DNA of 64,000 nucleotides from an uncultured Cohaesibacter sp. Lineage in GTDB: Bacteria; Pseudomonadota; Alphaproteobacteria; Rhizobiales; Cohaesibacteraceae. Under the pieces are notes generated by a model. It had not been told where the DNA came from and ran no database searches. It worked only from the letters and a program-made list of their open reading frames with translations. The translations under genes were made by a program, and so were the position numbers. Of the stretch, positions 8,813 to 19,200 are shown piece by piece (the first letter of the stretch is position 1; each line of letters begins with the position of its first letter). The stretch lies in contig NZ_OY761553.1 in the NCBI RefSeq assembly GCF_963664735.1, positions 3,717,001 through 3,781,000 on the forward strand, given 5' to 3'.

Positions 8813-9580
8813 GTGCGATTGTTTTGGCAATTGTTTGGGGCAATGTTCTTTGGGGCCGTGGCATTGCCTTGCTCGGATTTTGCCTCTGCGCAGGAACCTG
8901 CATCCATGATGCAGGATCAGGACAATCGGCAATTGCCGGTGCGCGGTGTCGTCCGCGCAAGTTATCAGGCTGCGATTTCGTCTGAAATGATGGCTCGGGT
9001 GATAGCTGTTCCCTTCAGGGAAGGCGACGCTTTTTCCCAAGGGGATGTTCTTGTTCGCCTTGATTGCAGAAAGCAGATTGCCGATGTTGAATCTGCTGAG
9101 GCTTTCATGCGCGAAATGGACTTGGCCCTGAAGAGTGCCAAATATCTCCTGCGCCAGAATGCAGGCAGCCAGTATAAGGTCGATATCGCTCTCGCACGCG
9201 CAGACAGAGCCGCTGCGGACCGCAAGTCTGCACTGGCCCGGCTCAAATTCTGCGAAATTCATGCCCCCTATGACGGCGTCGTCTCCAAGCTTAATATTCA
9301 GGAGCATGAGATTGCCAATCCCGGTAAGCCAATCATTTCCATTGTTTCTCGAATGGCTCCAAGTCTTGAACTGATCGTTCCTTCAATGTGGTTGACGTGG
9401 TTGCAAGTGGGAACGGGACTGTCATTCCATGTCGATGAAACAAGGAAGACCTATCCGGCCAAGGTGACGAGGATTGGCGCGACGGTTGATTCCGTTTCTC
9501 AAACCGTGAAGCTTTTCGCTGCTTTCAATGTAAATCCTCAAGGGGTTCTCCCCGGCATGAGCGGCTCTGCCAGCTTCTGA
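8813..9580 (+). CDS. Periplasmic adaptor of the HlyD/RND membrane fusion type
   Basis: The 255-residue protein begins with a signal peptide (basic-hydrophobic residues 1-20, then an ASA cleavage-like site before QEP). It then shows the split lipoyl domain of membrane fusion proteins: first half around residues 45-80 (EGDAFSQGDVLVRLDC), a short helical hairpin (about 82-145), second half at YDGVVSKLNIQEHEIANPGKP, then a beta-barrel region ending at PGMSGSASF. It is much shorter than AcrA-type adaptors, lacking the C-terminal membrane-proximal domain. The start is a GTG at 8813 with GGTGGA before it. An in-frame stop at 8780-8782 excludes a longer start. It opens the giant-protein cluster, 10 bases before the next gene, so it likely works with that export apparatus rather than with the distant RND pump. 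Confidence 0.82.
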   Translation: MRLFWQLFGAMFFGAVALPCSDFASAQEPASMMQDQDNRQLPVRGVVRASYQAAISSEMMARVIAVPFREGDAFSQGDVLVRLDCRKQIADVESAEAFMREMDLALKSAKYLLRQNAGSQYKVDIALARADRAAADRKSALARLKFCEIHAPYDGVVSKLNIQEHEIANPGKPIISIVSRMAPSLELIVPSMWLTWLQVGTGLSFHVDETRKTYPAKVTRIGATVDSVSQTVKLFAAFNVNPQGVLPGMSGSASF

Positions 9581-9590
9581 AGGGGGAGAT

Positions 9591-11000
9591 ATGTCAACCA
9601 TCGGCCCCGAACGGGTGAGCCCCTCAGAGCAACAGATGCACAAGTCCACTGTGGGCTCTCAACCTGCTTTGGTGGCCAAAAGTCAGAGCAATGATGAGCA
9701 TCGATTGTTGCTGGAAATGTTGTTGGCGCATGAGGCCGAGGTGAGGCGTATCACTCGTTTGCAAGACCTCTATTTGCTCATTGCCAACGAGGCGCGCAAT
9801 CTTACCGGAGCACGCCAGATCTTTGTTTTTCGCAACAAGAATGTCATGCGGATGACTGCCATTTCCGGGTTGCCGAAACTGGATCGCAATGCGGCGCTTA
9901 TTGGGGAGCTGGAAGGTCTGCTTGTGGGGCAGGATATGGCGGAACTTCATGAGCAACGATCTTTCTTTTTGCCATCACACCTGTTTCCCAACTTGCTGTG
10001 GCAACCGCTGCTGGCGCCCGACGGAGCACTGATCGGTGGGGTGCTTCTTGCCAGTGAGCGTGGGTGGGATGAGCATGCCTGCGCGTTGGCTAGCGAGCTT
10101 GGCGCCAGTTATGCTCATGGGATGCACGCTCTGCTGCTCGGTCAACGTTTGTCCCATCGTTTTTCATGGTTTTCGGGAAAACGTGGACGGCTGATTGCTG
10201 CAGCTGCTGTGCTCTGTTTGCTTGTGCTTGCCTTTCCCATGCGCATGAGCGTGTTGGCGCCAATGGAAATAGGCGCTCAGAACCCATTTATTGTGGCCGC
10301 ACCAATTGAGGGTGTTATCGAGGACGTGCTCGTGCAGCCGGGCGATAAGGTGGAGAAAGGCGCGCCGCTCGTGAAAATGGGTGGCGTGGAGTTGCGCAAC
10401 AAACTGAGGCTTGCGCAAGAGCAGGTGCAGGTGGCCGAGGCGCGGCTCAAAAAAGCGAACCAATTGGCTTTTTCTGATGCCGAAGAAAATGGCCGTACGG
10501 AATTGCGGATGGCCATGGCCAATCTCAATCTCAAGCAATCAGAGCTGCGTTATGCCCGCGATCTCTTTGATCGGTCTGAAGTGAGGGCCGAAAGAGGCGG
10601 TGTTGTCATTCTGTCCGACAGGCAGGCTCTGCTGGGCAAGCCGGTGGTGACGGGCGAGCGGATCATGCAGATTGCCGATCCTGAAGAGACCGAGCTTGTC
10701 ATTCATGTGCCTGTTCGGGACGCTCTGGTTCTTGAGCCGGGGGCGAGGGTCAAGGCGTTTCTGGATAGCAATCCCTTCTCCAGCCGAGAAGCCAAAATCC
10801 TTTATGCCGATTATCAGGCTTTGCCAGATGCCAGCAACCAGTTGTCATTCCGTGTTGTTGCTGCGTTCCTTGATCAAAATGGCAAAATGCCCCGTCTTGG
10901 CGTGCGCGGCACAGCCCAAATCTATGGTGGCAGGACCGTGCTGGGAATCTATCTCTTCCGGCGACCGCTTACAGCGCTCAGACAATGGGTCGGACTATGA
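9591..11000 (+). CDS. GAF domain-HlyD fusion, inner membrane adaptor
   Basis: The 469-residue protein combines a cytoplasmic sensor with a periplasmic adaptor. Residues 55-185 resemble a GAF domain (QDLYLLIANEARNL... to the end of the helix before the membrane). A membrane span follows at about 199-217. The periplasmic part has a lipoyl half (about 232-265, EGVIEDVLVQPGDKVEKGAP), an alpha-helical hairpin (267-325), the second lipoyl half (RGGVVILSDRQ) and a barrel domain. Such proteins bridge inner membrane export machinery to the outer envelope. The GGAG ribosome site lies upstream of the ATG, and the stop overlaps the ATG at 10997. A cytoplasmic GAF domain on an adaptor is unusual and suggests that export is gated by a ligand or by the GGDEF/EAL protein encoded downstream. 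Confidence 0.85.
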   Translation: MSTIGPERVSPSEQQMHKSTVGSQPALVAKSQSNDEHRLLLEMLLAHEAEVRRITRLQDLYLLIANEARNLTGARQIFVFRNKNVMRMTAISGLPKLDRNAALIGELEGLLVGQDMAELHEQRSFFLPSHLFPNLLWQPLLAPDGALIGGVLLASERGWDEHACALASELGASYAHGMHALLLGQRLSHRFSWFSGKRGRLIAAAAVLCLLVLAFPMRMSVLAPMEIGAQNPFIVAAPIEGVIEDVLVQPGDKVEKGAPLVKMGGVELRNKLRLAQEQVQVAEARLKKANQLAFSDAEENGRTELRMAMANLNLKQSELRYARDLFDRSEVRAERGGVVILSDRQALLGKPVVTGERIMQIADPEETELVIHVPVRDALVLEPGARVKAFLDSNPFSSREAKILYADYQALPDASNQLSFRVVAAFLDQNGKMPRLGVRGTAQIYGGRTVLGIYLFRRPLTALRQWVGL

Positions 11001-13138
11001 AACAAGGGTCAGCAAAAGAACTGGACGAAGCTGTTCTTAGCTTTATGTTGCGGCCCGGTCTGGAATTGCTTCCAGCGATGCCGGATGCTGACGGGGCGCC
11101 AGGTTGGCTGCTTTCTGATCCTGCTCAGCATCGCTATTTTCATATCAATCAGGCGACCTTTCATATTTTGACAGTTTGGCAGGAAAAGGGGTATTTTGGA
11201 GATGCCCTCATAGCCTTTTGTGAAGAAAGCGGCGAAGATATTGATGACGCTGAGGTTCTGAAGCTGCTTGATTTTGTTCGCAAAGGCAACTTGCTCGACA
11301 ATCAGGAAGCCGGAAGCTGGCGCCACTTGGCCATGCAGGCTGATCGAGCTTCTGCGGGGCGACTGAAACGCCTTGCGGCACAATATCTCTTTTTCAAAAT
11401 TCCGCTTTTCCGGCCTCAAGGCATGCTGGAACGGGCACTGCCTTATGTGCAGCCTCTGATGTCAAAGGCAATGGTCTATGCTATCGGCTTGCTGTCGCTT
11501 CTCGCGCTCTATCTGGTCTCTCGCCAGTGGGACGCTTTTCTCGGGTCGGTCAGTATTTTCTTGAGCCCTCAGGGCGCTATCGGTTTTTTGCTGGCTCTCG
11601 TCGGGCTGAAGGTTGCTCACGAATTGGGGCATGCCTTTGTGGCGACAAAGTTCGGCTGCCGGGTGCCTGTCATGGGGGTGGCGTTCATGCTGATGACGCC
11701 GTTGCTCTTTACGGATGTATCCGATGGCTGGAAGCTGACCTCTCGTCGCAAGAGAATGCTGATCAGCGGTGCTGGCATCATGGTAGAAACGGCAATCGCG
11801 GCGATTACCACATGCATGTGGGCGATTTTGCCTGATGGCAACCTGCGATCGATTTTTTTCATGATCGGAAGCACAGCCTGGATTTCCAGCCTCGCGATCA
11901 ATCTCAACCCGTTGATGCGCTTCGATGGCTATTATCTGCTGTCCGATTGGCTCGGATTGGACAATCTTCAGCCTCGCTCTTTTGCTCTGGGGCGCTGGAA
12001 GGTACGCCAATGGTTGGTCTACCCGTCTCTCTTAGCTCCTGAAGTTGTTCCTCAGCGGCTTCGCTCCTTGTTGATCCTTTATGCTTTTGTGGTCTGGGCC
12101 TATCGTCTTGTTCTGTTTACCACGATTGCTCTGGCGGTTTATCACTTTGTTTTCAAGTTGCTCGGCATTGCTCTCTTTTGTCTTGAAATCGGTTTGCTCA
12201 TTATCCTGCCGGTTGTTCGAGAACTAAAGCAATGGCGGCTGATTATCCGTGAAAAGGGCGTGCAGTCTCGCCTCAAATGGACTTGCGGGGCCTTTGCACT
12301 GGTGTTTCTGCTTCTGGCCGTGCCGTTACCGGGGCGTGTGGCGGTTCCTGCGGTTCTTCTGGGGGGCGATGTGACGAGGCTTTATGCTGAGCGGGCGGGC
12401 AGGATCAGTGCTGTTTATGCGCAGCGGAACGATAAGCTTGAAAAGGGTGATTTGCTGGTTGGTCTTGAAGAGCCAAAGCTGGAGCAGGATATCGAAGACG
12501 CCAGAATTCGTCTCGATCTTGCCAAAACTCGGCTCAATCAATCCGGAGCGAGTGACAAGGAGCGTGAAGAATCGCTGATCTTGCGGCAACAATATTCTTC
12601 TTTGCAGACAGAGTTTTCCGGCTTGTCCGAGCTCAAGCATACAACCGAACTGCGCGCCCGCGCCTCTGGAACGGTTGTGCAATTGGCTCCTGATCTGCAT
12701 GCCGGGCGCTGGATGCCCAAGGGAGCGCTGCTGGCAATCATGTCCGCCAGAGATAGCTACGTTGTGCAGGGCTATGTCGCTGAACCGGACCTGGAATGGA
12801 TTGATGGCAAAGGGCAAGGGCGTTTTGTGCCGGATGATCTGCAACTCTCCAGCTTTGCGGTGACCATGAAACGGCTTGCCAAGGCAAATAGCAGGCAACT
12901 CGATATTGCCGAGTTGGCGTCTGTCTATGGTGGTGCGATTGCCGTTTCTCGCGCCGAAAGCAAGGAACTGGTGCCGCAGGTGGCGCAATATCGGGTTGAT
13001 TTTGATGTTCCGAATGTCCCGTTCCATCCCTCACAAATCGTGCGGGGGCTGGTGCATCTTTCCACGCGACCAAGAAGCCTGTTGTGGGGCGCTTTTGAGC
13101 AAATGCTGACGGTTCTTATTTCCGAAAGCGGCTTTTAG
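10997..13138 (+). CDS. M50 (site-2 type) metalloprotease with PqqD-like N-terminus and HlyD-like C-terminus
   Basis: Three parts are visible in the 713 residues. Residues of about 20-110 resemble a PqqD-type winged helix (a WLLSDPAQHRYFHINQ strand, then helices ending in GNLLDN). Residues of about 140-430 form a multi-pass membrane region with the zinc motif HELGH (about residue 208) and the second M50 motif NPLMRFDGYY (about 304), both intact. From about 450 a periplasmic HlyD-like lipoyl/hairpin domain follows (GRISAVYAQRNDKLEKGDLL). The ATG at 10997 overlaps the previous stop as ATGA, and an in-frame ATG at 10985 is the alternative. Membrane proteases of this composite type occur beside giant repetitive surface proteins. 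The likely role is cleavage or passage of the product of the next gene, which is inference. Confidence 0.87.
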   Translation: MKQGSAKELDEAVLSFMLRPGLELLPAMPDADGAPGWLLSDPAQHRYFHINQATFHILTVWQEKGYFGDALIAFCEESGEDIDDAEVLKLLDFVRKGNLLDNQEAGSWRHLAMQADRASAGRLKRLAAQYLFFKIPLFRPQGMLERALPYVQPLMSKAMVYAIGLLSLLALYLVSRQWDAFLGSVSIFLSPQGAIGFLLALVGLKVAHELGHAFVATKFGCRVPVMGVAFMLMTPLLFTDVSDGWKLTSRRKRMLISGAGIMVETAIAAITTCMWAILPDGNLRSIFFMIGSTAWISSLAINLNPLMRFDGYYLLSDWLGLDNLQPRSFALGRWKVRQWLVYPSLLAPEVVPQRLRSLLILYAFVVWAYRLVLFTTIALAVYHFVFKLLGIALFCLEIGLLIILPVVRELKQWRLIIREKGVQSRLKWTCGAFALVFLLLAVPLPGRVAVPAVLLGGDVTRLYAERAGRISAVYAQRNDKLEKGDLLVGLEEPKLEQDIEDARIRLDLAKTRLNQSGASDKEREESLILRQQYSSLQTEFSGLSELKHTTELRARASGTVVQLAPDLHAGRWMPKGALLAIMSARDSYVVQGYVAEPDLEWIDGKGQGRFVPDDLQLSSFAVTMKRLAKANSRQLDIAELASVYGGAIAVSRAESKELVPQVAQYRVDFDVPNVPFHPSQIVRGLVHLSTRPRSLLWGAFEQMLTVLISESGF

Positions 13139-13262
13139 ATTCCGAGGGGAGGCGGAGTTGGGTACTATGTAAATCTTAACGGGAAGATCATAAACTATAG
13201 GAAAATCTTATACCTATTCTTGTAGGTGGATGCATTTGACTGAAGGTTGAAAGACGTCGTCT

Positions 13263-16200
13263 TTGGGCAAAGAGATTAAAAAATCTGTCAGTATTTCAAA
13301 TGACTTGCAGGACCGCAAGCCATCTGGATCTTTATTTGCCTTCAGGGAACTCGAGCCACGCATTGCCTTTGACGGGGCCCTTCTGGCAACCGCTCTTGAT
13401 GAACTGCAATCAGATGATTTGCTGACAAGTGACAATTCTGAATTTGGTGACGGAACATCCGGGTTAACTGACTACGACCATGCGTCATTTGATCTCGGAC
13501 ATAGTGATGCTGGTGATAATTCCGATGTTGCGTCGTTTGAAGCCGCCCATGTGCTTGATACATCTACCAGTAGTGCGGCCAATTCAGCGACTGAGATCAT
13601 TTTTGTCATTGATGATGTGGTTGATGCGGACCAGTTGCTTGCCGATCTTGATCCTGTTTACGAAGTTGTCTTTCTGGATGCAGATCAGGACGGCCTTTTG
13701 CAGATGGCGGACTATCTTGCTGGTCGCAGTGATATCGGCGCCCTGCATATTATCAGCCACGGCGATGAAGGCTCACTGGAGTTGGGATCGGCAACCCTGA
13801 CCTTTGAGAGCATGAGCAGCACCTATGCCGATGAGTTGAAGGTGATCGGAGAGGCGCTGAGCGAGCAGGCAGATATTCTGGTTTATGGCTGTAATTTCGG
13901 CTCGGGAGCAGTGGGCACGCAAGCCGCTTTGCAGCTTTCCATCTTGACCGGTGCTGACGTCGCAGCCTCGGATGATTTGACCGGCCATTCAGATCAGGGA
14001 GGCGACTGGGATCTGGAGCTTGAGACCGGCGCTATTGAAAGTGATGTTGCCATCGGGGATCAGACGCAAGCGAATTGGGCGCATGTGCTTGCCGATCCTT
14101 TGGATATCATTGCGTTGCCAGGGGTTGCGACAAGCGACATTCATTCTGCCTACAGCTTTGAAGTCTCCAGCATTCTGGGGCTGGATGACAGCGGCAACGG
14201 GCAGCATATGGCGATGTTCAACAGCCCTGATCAAACGGTGAGTGCAGATGGATCAAGCGCTCTGGATTTGGATAGTGGGGACTATGCCGAGCTGCCCTCT
14301 TTCGAATCCGGCGGAGCAATGACGATTGCTGCATCCGTGCGCTTTGATACGGTGGGGTCTTATCAGCGTGTATTTGATTTCGGGCAGACGGATGCAACCG
14401 GATTGGGCAATATTTATGTCGCGCGTTCCGGGACCAGCAGCGATCTGACTTTCGCAATGACACTGCAGGGAAGCTATACCAACCAGATCTTTGCTACTGG
14501 AGTGATTACCGACGCTGAATGGTTGCATTTCGTTGCGACCGTAGACGAAGACGGATTGATGACGCTCTATGTCAATGGCGTGGAGGCTGCCAGTTTCTCA
14601 GGGACTGCTTTGTCAACGGGCACAAGAGATAACTATTATATCGGGAAATCCAATTTTACCGGTGATGCGGATTTTGATGGCGCGATTGATAATTTCATCG
14701 TTTTGAATGAGGCCGTTTCAGCAGAGCAGGCTGCGGCACTTTATAATCAGAGCGGTTTTGCGATCGATGAAAACAGCATCAACGGAACGGTGGTCGGCAC
14801 TGTATATGGTACAGATTCTGACAGCGGGGAAAGCCTGAGCTACAGCCTCGCTGATGATGTTGGTGGGCGTTTTGCGATCAATAGCTCGACGGGCGAAATT
14901 ACCGTCGCGGATTCATCGCTTCTTGATTATGAAACAGCCACTTCTCATGATCTTACAGTGCGTGTCACCGACGGAACGTCCGGGACGCGCGATGAAATTC
15001 TTACGGTCAATCTCAACAATCAGGACTTTGAACCACAACAGGTTGTGCCTGTCGGGCAGTCGGTCACAGAGAATGGCTCCCTGACATTCAGTTCCGGTAA
15101 CGGCAATGCCATCACCGTGAGTGACAGCAGCGCAGCGGACACCCTTCTCAGTGTCACGCTTGATGCCTCAAACGGGCAGATGTCTCTGGCCCAGTTAACC
15201 GGTATCACGATTACCGCCGGAAGCGATGATAGTGACTATCTGGTCATTCAGGGTCTGGAAAGCGACTTGAATGCAGCTCTTGATGGGTTGGTATTTGTTC
15301 CGGACGAGGATTTCAACGGTATAGCTGATATCACGGTCACCACTTCGCTGTCGGTTGACCTTGCTGCGGACTATACGTTCGATGCGGGATCTGCTGCGAA
15401 TGATAGCCCGACGCTTGGTGGAGATGGCGTTTTCTCTGGAGAGGCCGGGACTGCCGTTGATGCAGAACGCGGCACGGTGCTCTCGCTGGACGGGAACGGA
15501 GATTACATCACCATTGATGGCGTTTTTGATCAGCCAGATCAGGTTACTCTGGCGGCCTGGGTGAACTTCTCAAGCATTGATACCGGCGGGGCACATGTCA
15601 TCAGTCTTGGTGACAGCGTTGTGTTAGCCGTTGATATAACGGGTTTTGGTTATGGTGTCAGTGGGTTGATCTACAATGGTACGAGTTGGGATATTCTTGC
15701 TTCAGGGCAGTATATTCAATCAACCGGTTGGCACCATGTGGCATATACATATGATGACGCCAACGATATCCATACGCTCTATCTGGATGGAGAGATTGTT
15801 GCCACGTCTGCAATTGCGAACTCAATCTCTTATAGCTTGGCTGCAGATACGGTTATCGGCACGCATGGGGATGGCAATGTCGATTATGAATATAATGGCT
15901 TGATCGATGACGCCCGCATTTACACCCGGGCTTTGTCACCTGATGAGATAGCCGCAGTTGCTTCCAGTAAAGACATCGTGTCCAACTCGATTTCCATCAC
16001 GGTTGATGCTGTTAACAATGCGCCAGAGTTCGGGACCGGAAGCGGGTTGAATATTGTGTCTCTGGCCGATCTGGATGATGAGATTGTTGATTTCGAGATT
16101 CTCTCAGATGGCAGCATCATAGCGCTGAGTGCTGTCAATACCGCCAGCTCCGGGCAAGATATCGACTTCGGTTTGACCAAATATCTCTCAGACGGAACCA

Positions 16201-19200
16201 TCGATACCAGTTGGGGAACAAACGGCTCGGTTATTACCGCGATAAACACCAATGATGAAACCGTCAGCGCCATGACCGTGCAATCAGATGGCAAGATCAT
16301 GGTTAGCGGGTCCTACAATAACGGCTCTTCTGATCATGGGGTTCTTATACGCTATAACGCGGATGGCTCCCTTGATAGCAGTTTTGGCTCTGGCGGTATT
16401 CTGGGAGTTGGCTCTGCGCTTGGTGATAATGATTATGGAAGGGATATACTGGTTCAGCCAGATGGGAAAATTCTGGCGACCGGCGATGTTGCCGTTGGTG
16501 GTGTAAATTCTATTTATATCACCCGTCACAATGAAGATGGATCTCTTGATACATCGTTTGGCGGCAGCGGGATTGTTTCTCTTGATATCGATGTCTATGA
16601 CGAGTTTGTCACGACCATGTTGCTGCAGTCTGACGGAAAAATCATCGTCGGCGGCTATAATGACACCTATGCCTCAATGGATTTTGCGCTTATCCGTCTG
16701 AATAGTGACGGCTCTTATGATAGCGGCTTTGATGGCGATGGTATCTGGACCAACTATGATGTTTCATCGGATCAGATCAGCTATGCGACCGCTCTTGATG
16801 CCAGTGACAGAATTCTGATTGCCGGAACAACAAATACCGCAGGAAATCTCGACAGCTTTGTCATGCGTGTCAATTCAGATGGCTCACTGGATACAAGTTT
16901 CGGGTCTTTTGGCAGCGTCACTTTGGCACTTGGCTCTTCGGACGAGAAAATCACGCAAATAAGGGAACTGTCGGACGGCAAGATTCTGCTGGCGGGTTTT
17001 GCCTATAATGGGGCAGACAATGATTTGCTGTTGGTCAGGCTGAATGCCGATGGCTCGCTTGATGCCAGATTTGGCTCCTCCGGCTATTTGATCACGGATC
17101 TTGGCGGAAGCGATGATCGGATCAACGCGCTGGCCATTCTCGATACAGGGGAAATTGTCGTCGGGGGCAAATCTGACAGTGACGGTTTCCTTGCCCGCTT
17201 TGATAGTGATGGCGCATTTGACCGAAGCTTCAATATAACCGGTCTGCTTGATGGTACGCCCAGTTACGTGGAAGATGGCTCGGCAGTGGTGCTTGATGGC
17301 GATGTCCTGGTGTTTGACGTTGAATTGTCCGGGCTAGACAGCTTCGATGGGGCATCTATCCAAATCCAGCGGCAGGGCGGTGCTGATGGGGACGACAGCT
17401 TTGTTGAAAGTGGCACTCTGGGTTCTTTGACCGAAGGGGGGGCCTTAAGCGTTGATAGCATATCGGTTGGAACGGTGACTACGAACTCTTCGGGAACCTT
17501 GCTGCTGACCTTTAATGCCAATGCGACAAATGTGCTTGTCAATCATGTGCTTCAGCAGATCGCCTATTACAATATTTCTTCCGCACCACCTTCGAGCGTT
17601 ACGCTCAGCTGGACATTTTTTGATGGAAATAGCGGTGCGCAGGGGTCGGGCGGCAGCAAGAGTGCCACCGGCAGCACAGTTGTCTCGATAACGGCGGTTA
17701 ATAGTGCTCCGCTCAACAATGTTCCCGGCCCGCAGGCCGTTGCTCAAGATGCGTCGCTGACTTTTTCGGCTGTTACAGACAATGAGATAACCATCTCCGA
17801 TGGTGATGCCGGAGCCAGCGTGGTCGAGGTTTCTCTCACCGCAGTTGACGGCACGATCAGTCTTGGCAGTCTTTCCGGATTAAGCTTCAGTTCCGGAGAT
17901 GGAACTGACGACAATGCCATGACCTTCCAAGGGACGATCAGCGACATCAACACAGCTCTTGAAGGCCTTGTCTTTACACCAACGCCCGGTTTTAGCGGCT
18001 TCGCGTCGCTTGGCATATTGACAAGTGATTTGGGCAATAGCGGATCCGGGGGGGCGCAGACCGATAGTGATCTGATAGAAATTGATGTTGGAATTGCGCA
18101 ATTCCAAGAGGGAATTGATTCCTACGTTGGAACGATTGATACCTATGCCGATGCATCGCAACCGGCTACGGTGCAGGGGGTTCTGCACTATATTTCGGTG
18201 AATGAAACCGGAGGGTCGGACACTGGTCTTCTCCTTTTCGATAATCTGTTTGGAAACGGGGCCGGGCAGGTGCCAGCAGGTGCGACGATCAATGATGTCA
18301 GCCTCTGGATATATGTGCTGAGCACGGATTCGGCCACACAGGTGACCGTGCATGAGATGCTTTCCAGTTGGGATGAGACATCCACTTACAATTCGCTGGT
18401 TGATGGTGTTGCTGCCGATGATGTTGAAGCGAGCTCAACCGTTCTTGCAACAATCGATGCGGGAGTGGAAGGCTGGATAAAAATCGACGGTCTGGTTGAT
18501 TTGGTCCAGAGTTGGGCTGATGGCGGCACCAATCATGGCTTGGCCTTCGTTTCCCAAGGGGCGGACAATTGGATGTTTGCCTCTTCGGAATATGGAACGC
18601 TTTCCATGCGCCCTCATCTTGCAATTGATTACACGGTGTCTAGCGCTCCGGTGATAACGCCATCGGGTTCTTCTGCGACCTTCACCGAGGGGGGAACTGA
18701 CGCGGTGCTCGATCCGGCTCTTTCTCTTTCATATGCCGATAGCACGAACCTTACTGGCGCAACGCTTCAGATTACCAACTGTGTCACCGGGCAGGATGCC
18801 CTGTCTTTTACCAATCAGAACGGTATTAGCGGGAGTTGGGATGCTGGCACCGGCACGCTCACGCTTTCAGGTTCAGCAAGCTTGGCGCAATATGAAACCG
18901 CGATCCAGTCCATCACCTACAGCAATTCCTCGGATGATCCGGATGTGACTACGCGTTCCATCGATCTGATCGTTTCGAATGGAGGCGTAAATTCTGATGT
19001 TACCACGCTCAGTGTGAATGTCGCTGCGGTCAATGATATTGCCTATAACGCAGGAAGTCTTCCAAGCGATCTGTCGGTAACGGAAGATCTGGCAAGTGAT
19101 CTGGATTTGTCCGCTGTAAATCTGGCTGATCTGGACGACCGTGGTGGCGCAATAACCTTGAGCCTTTCTACCTCATCCGGCGGGCAACTGACCCTGGCTA

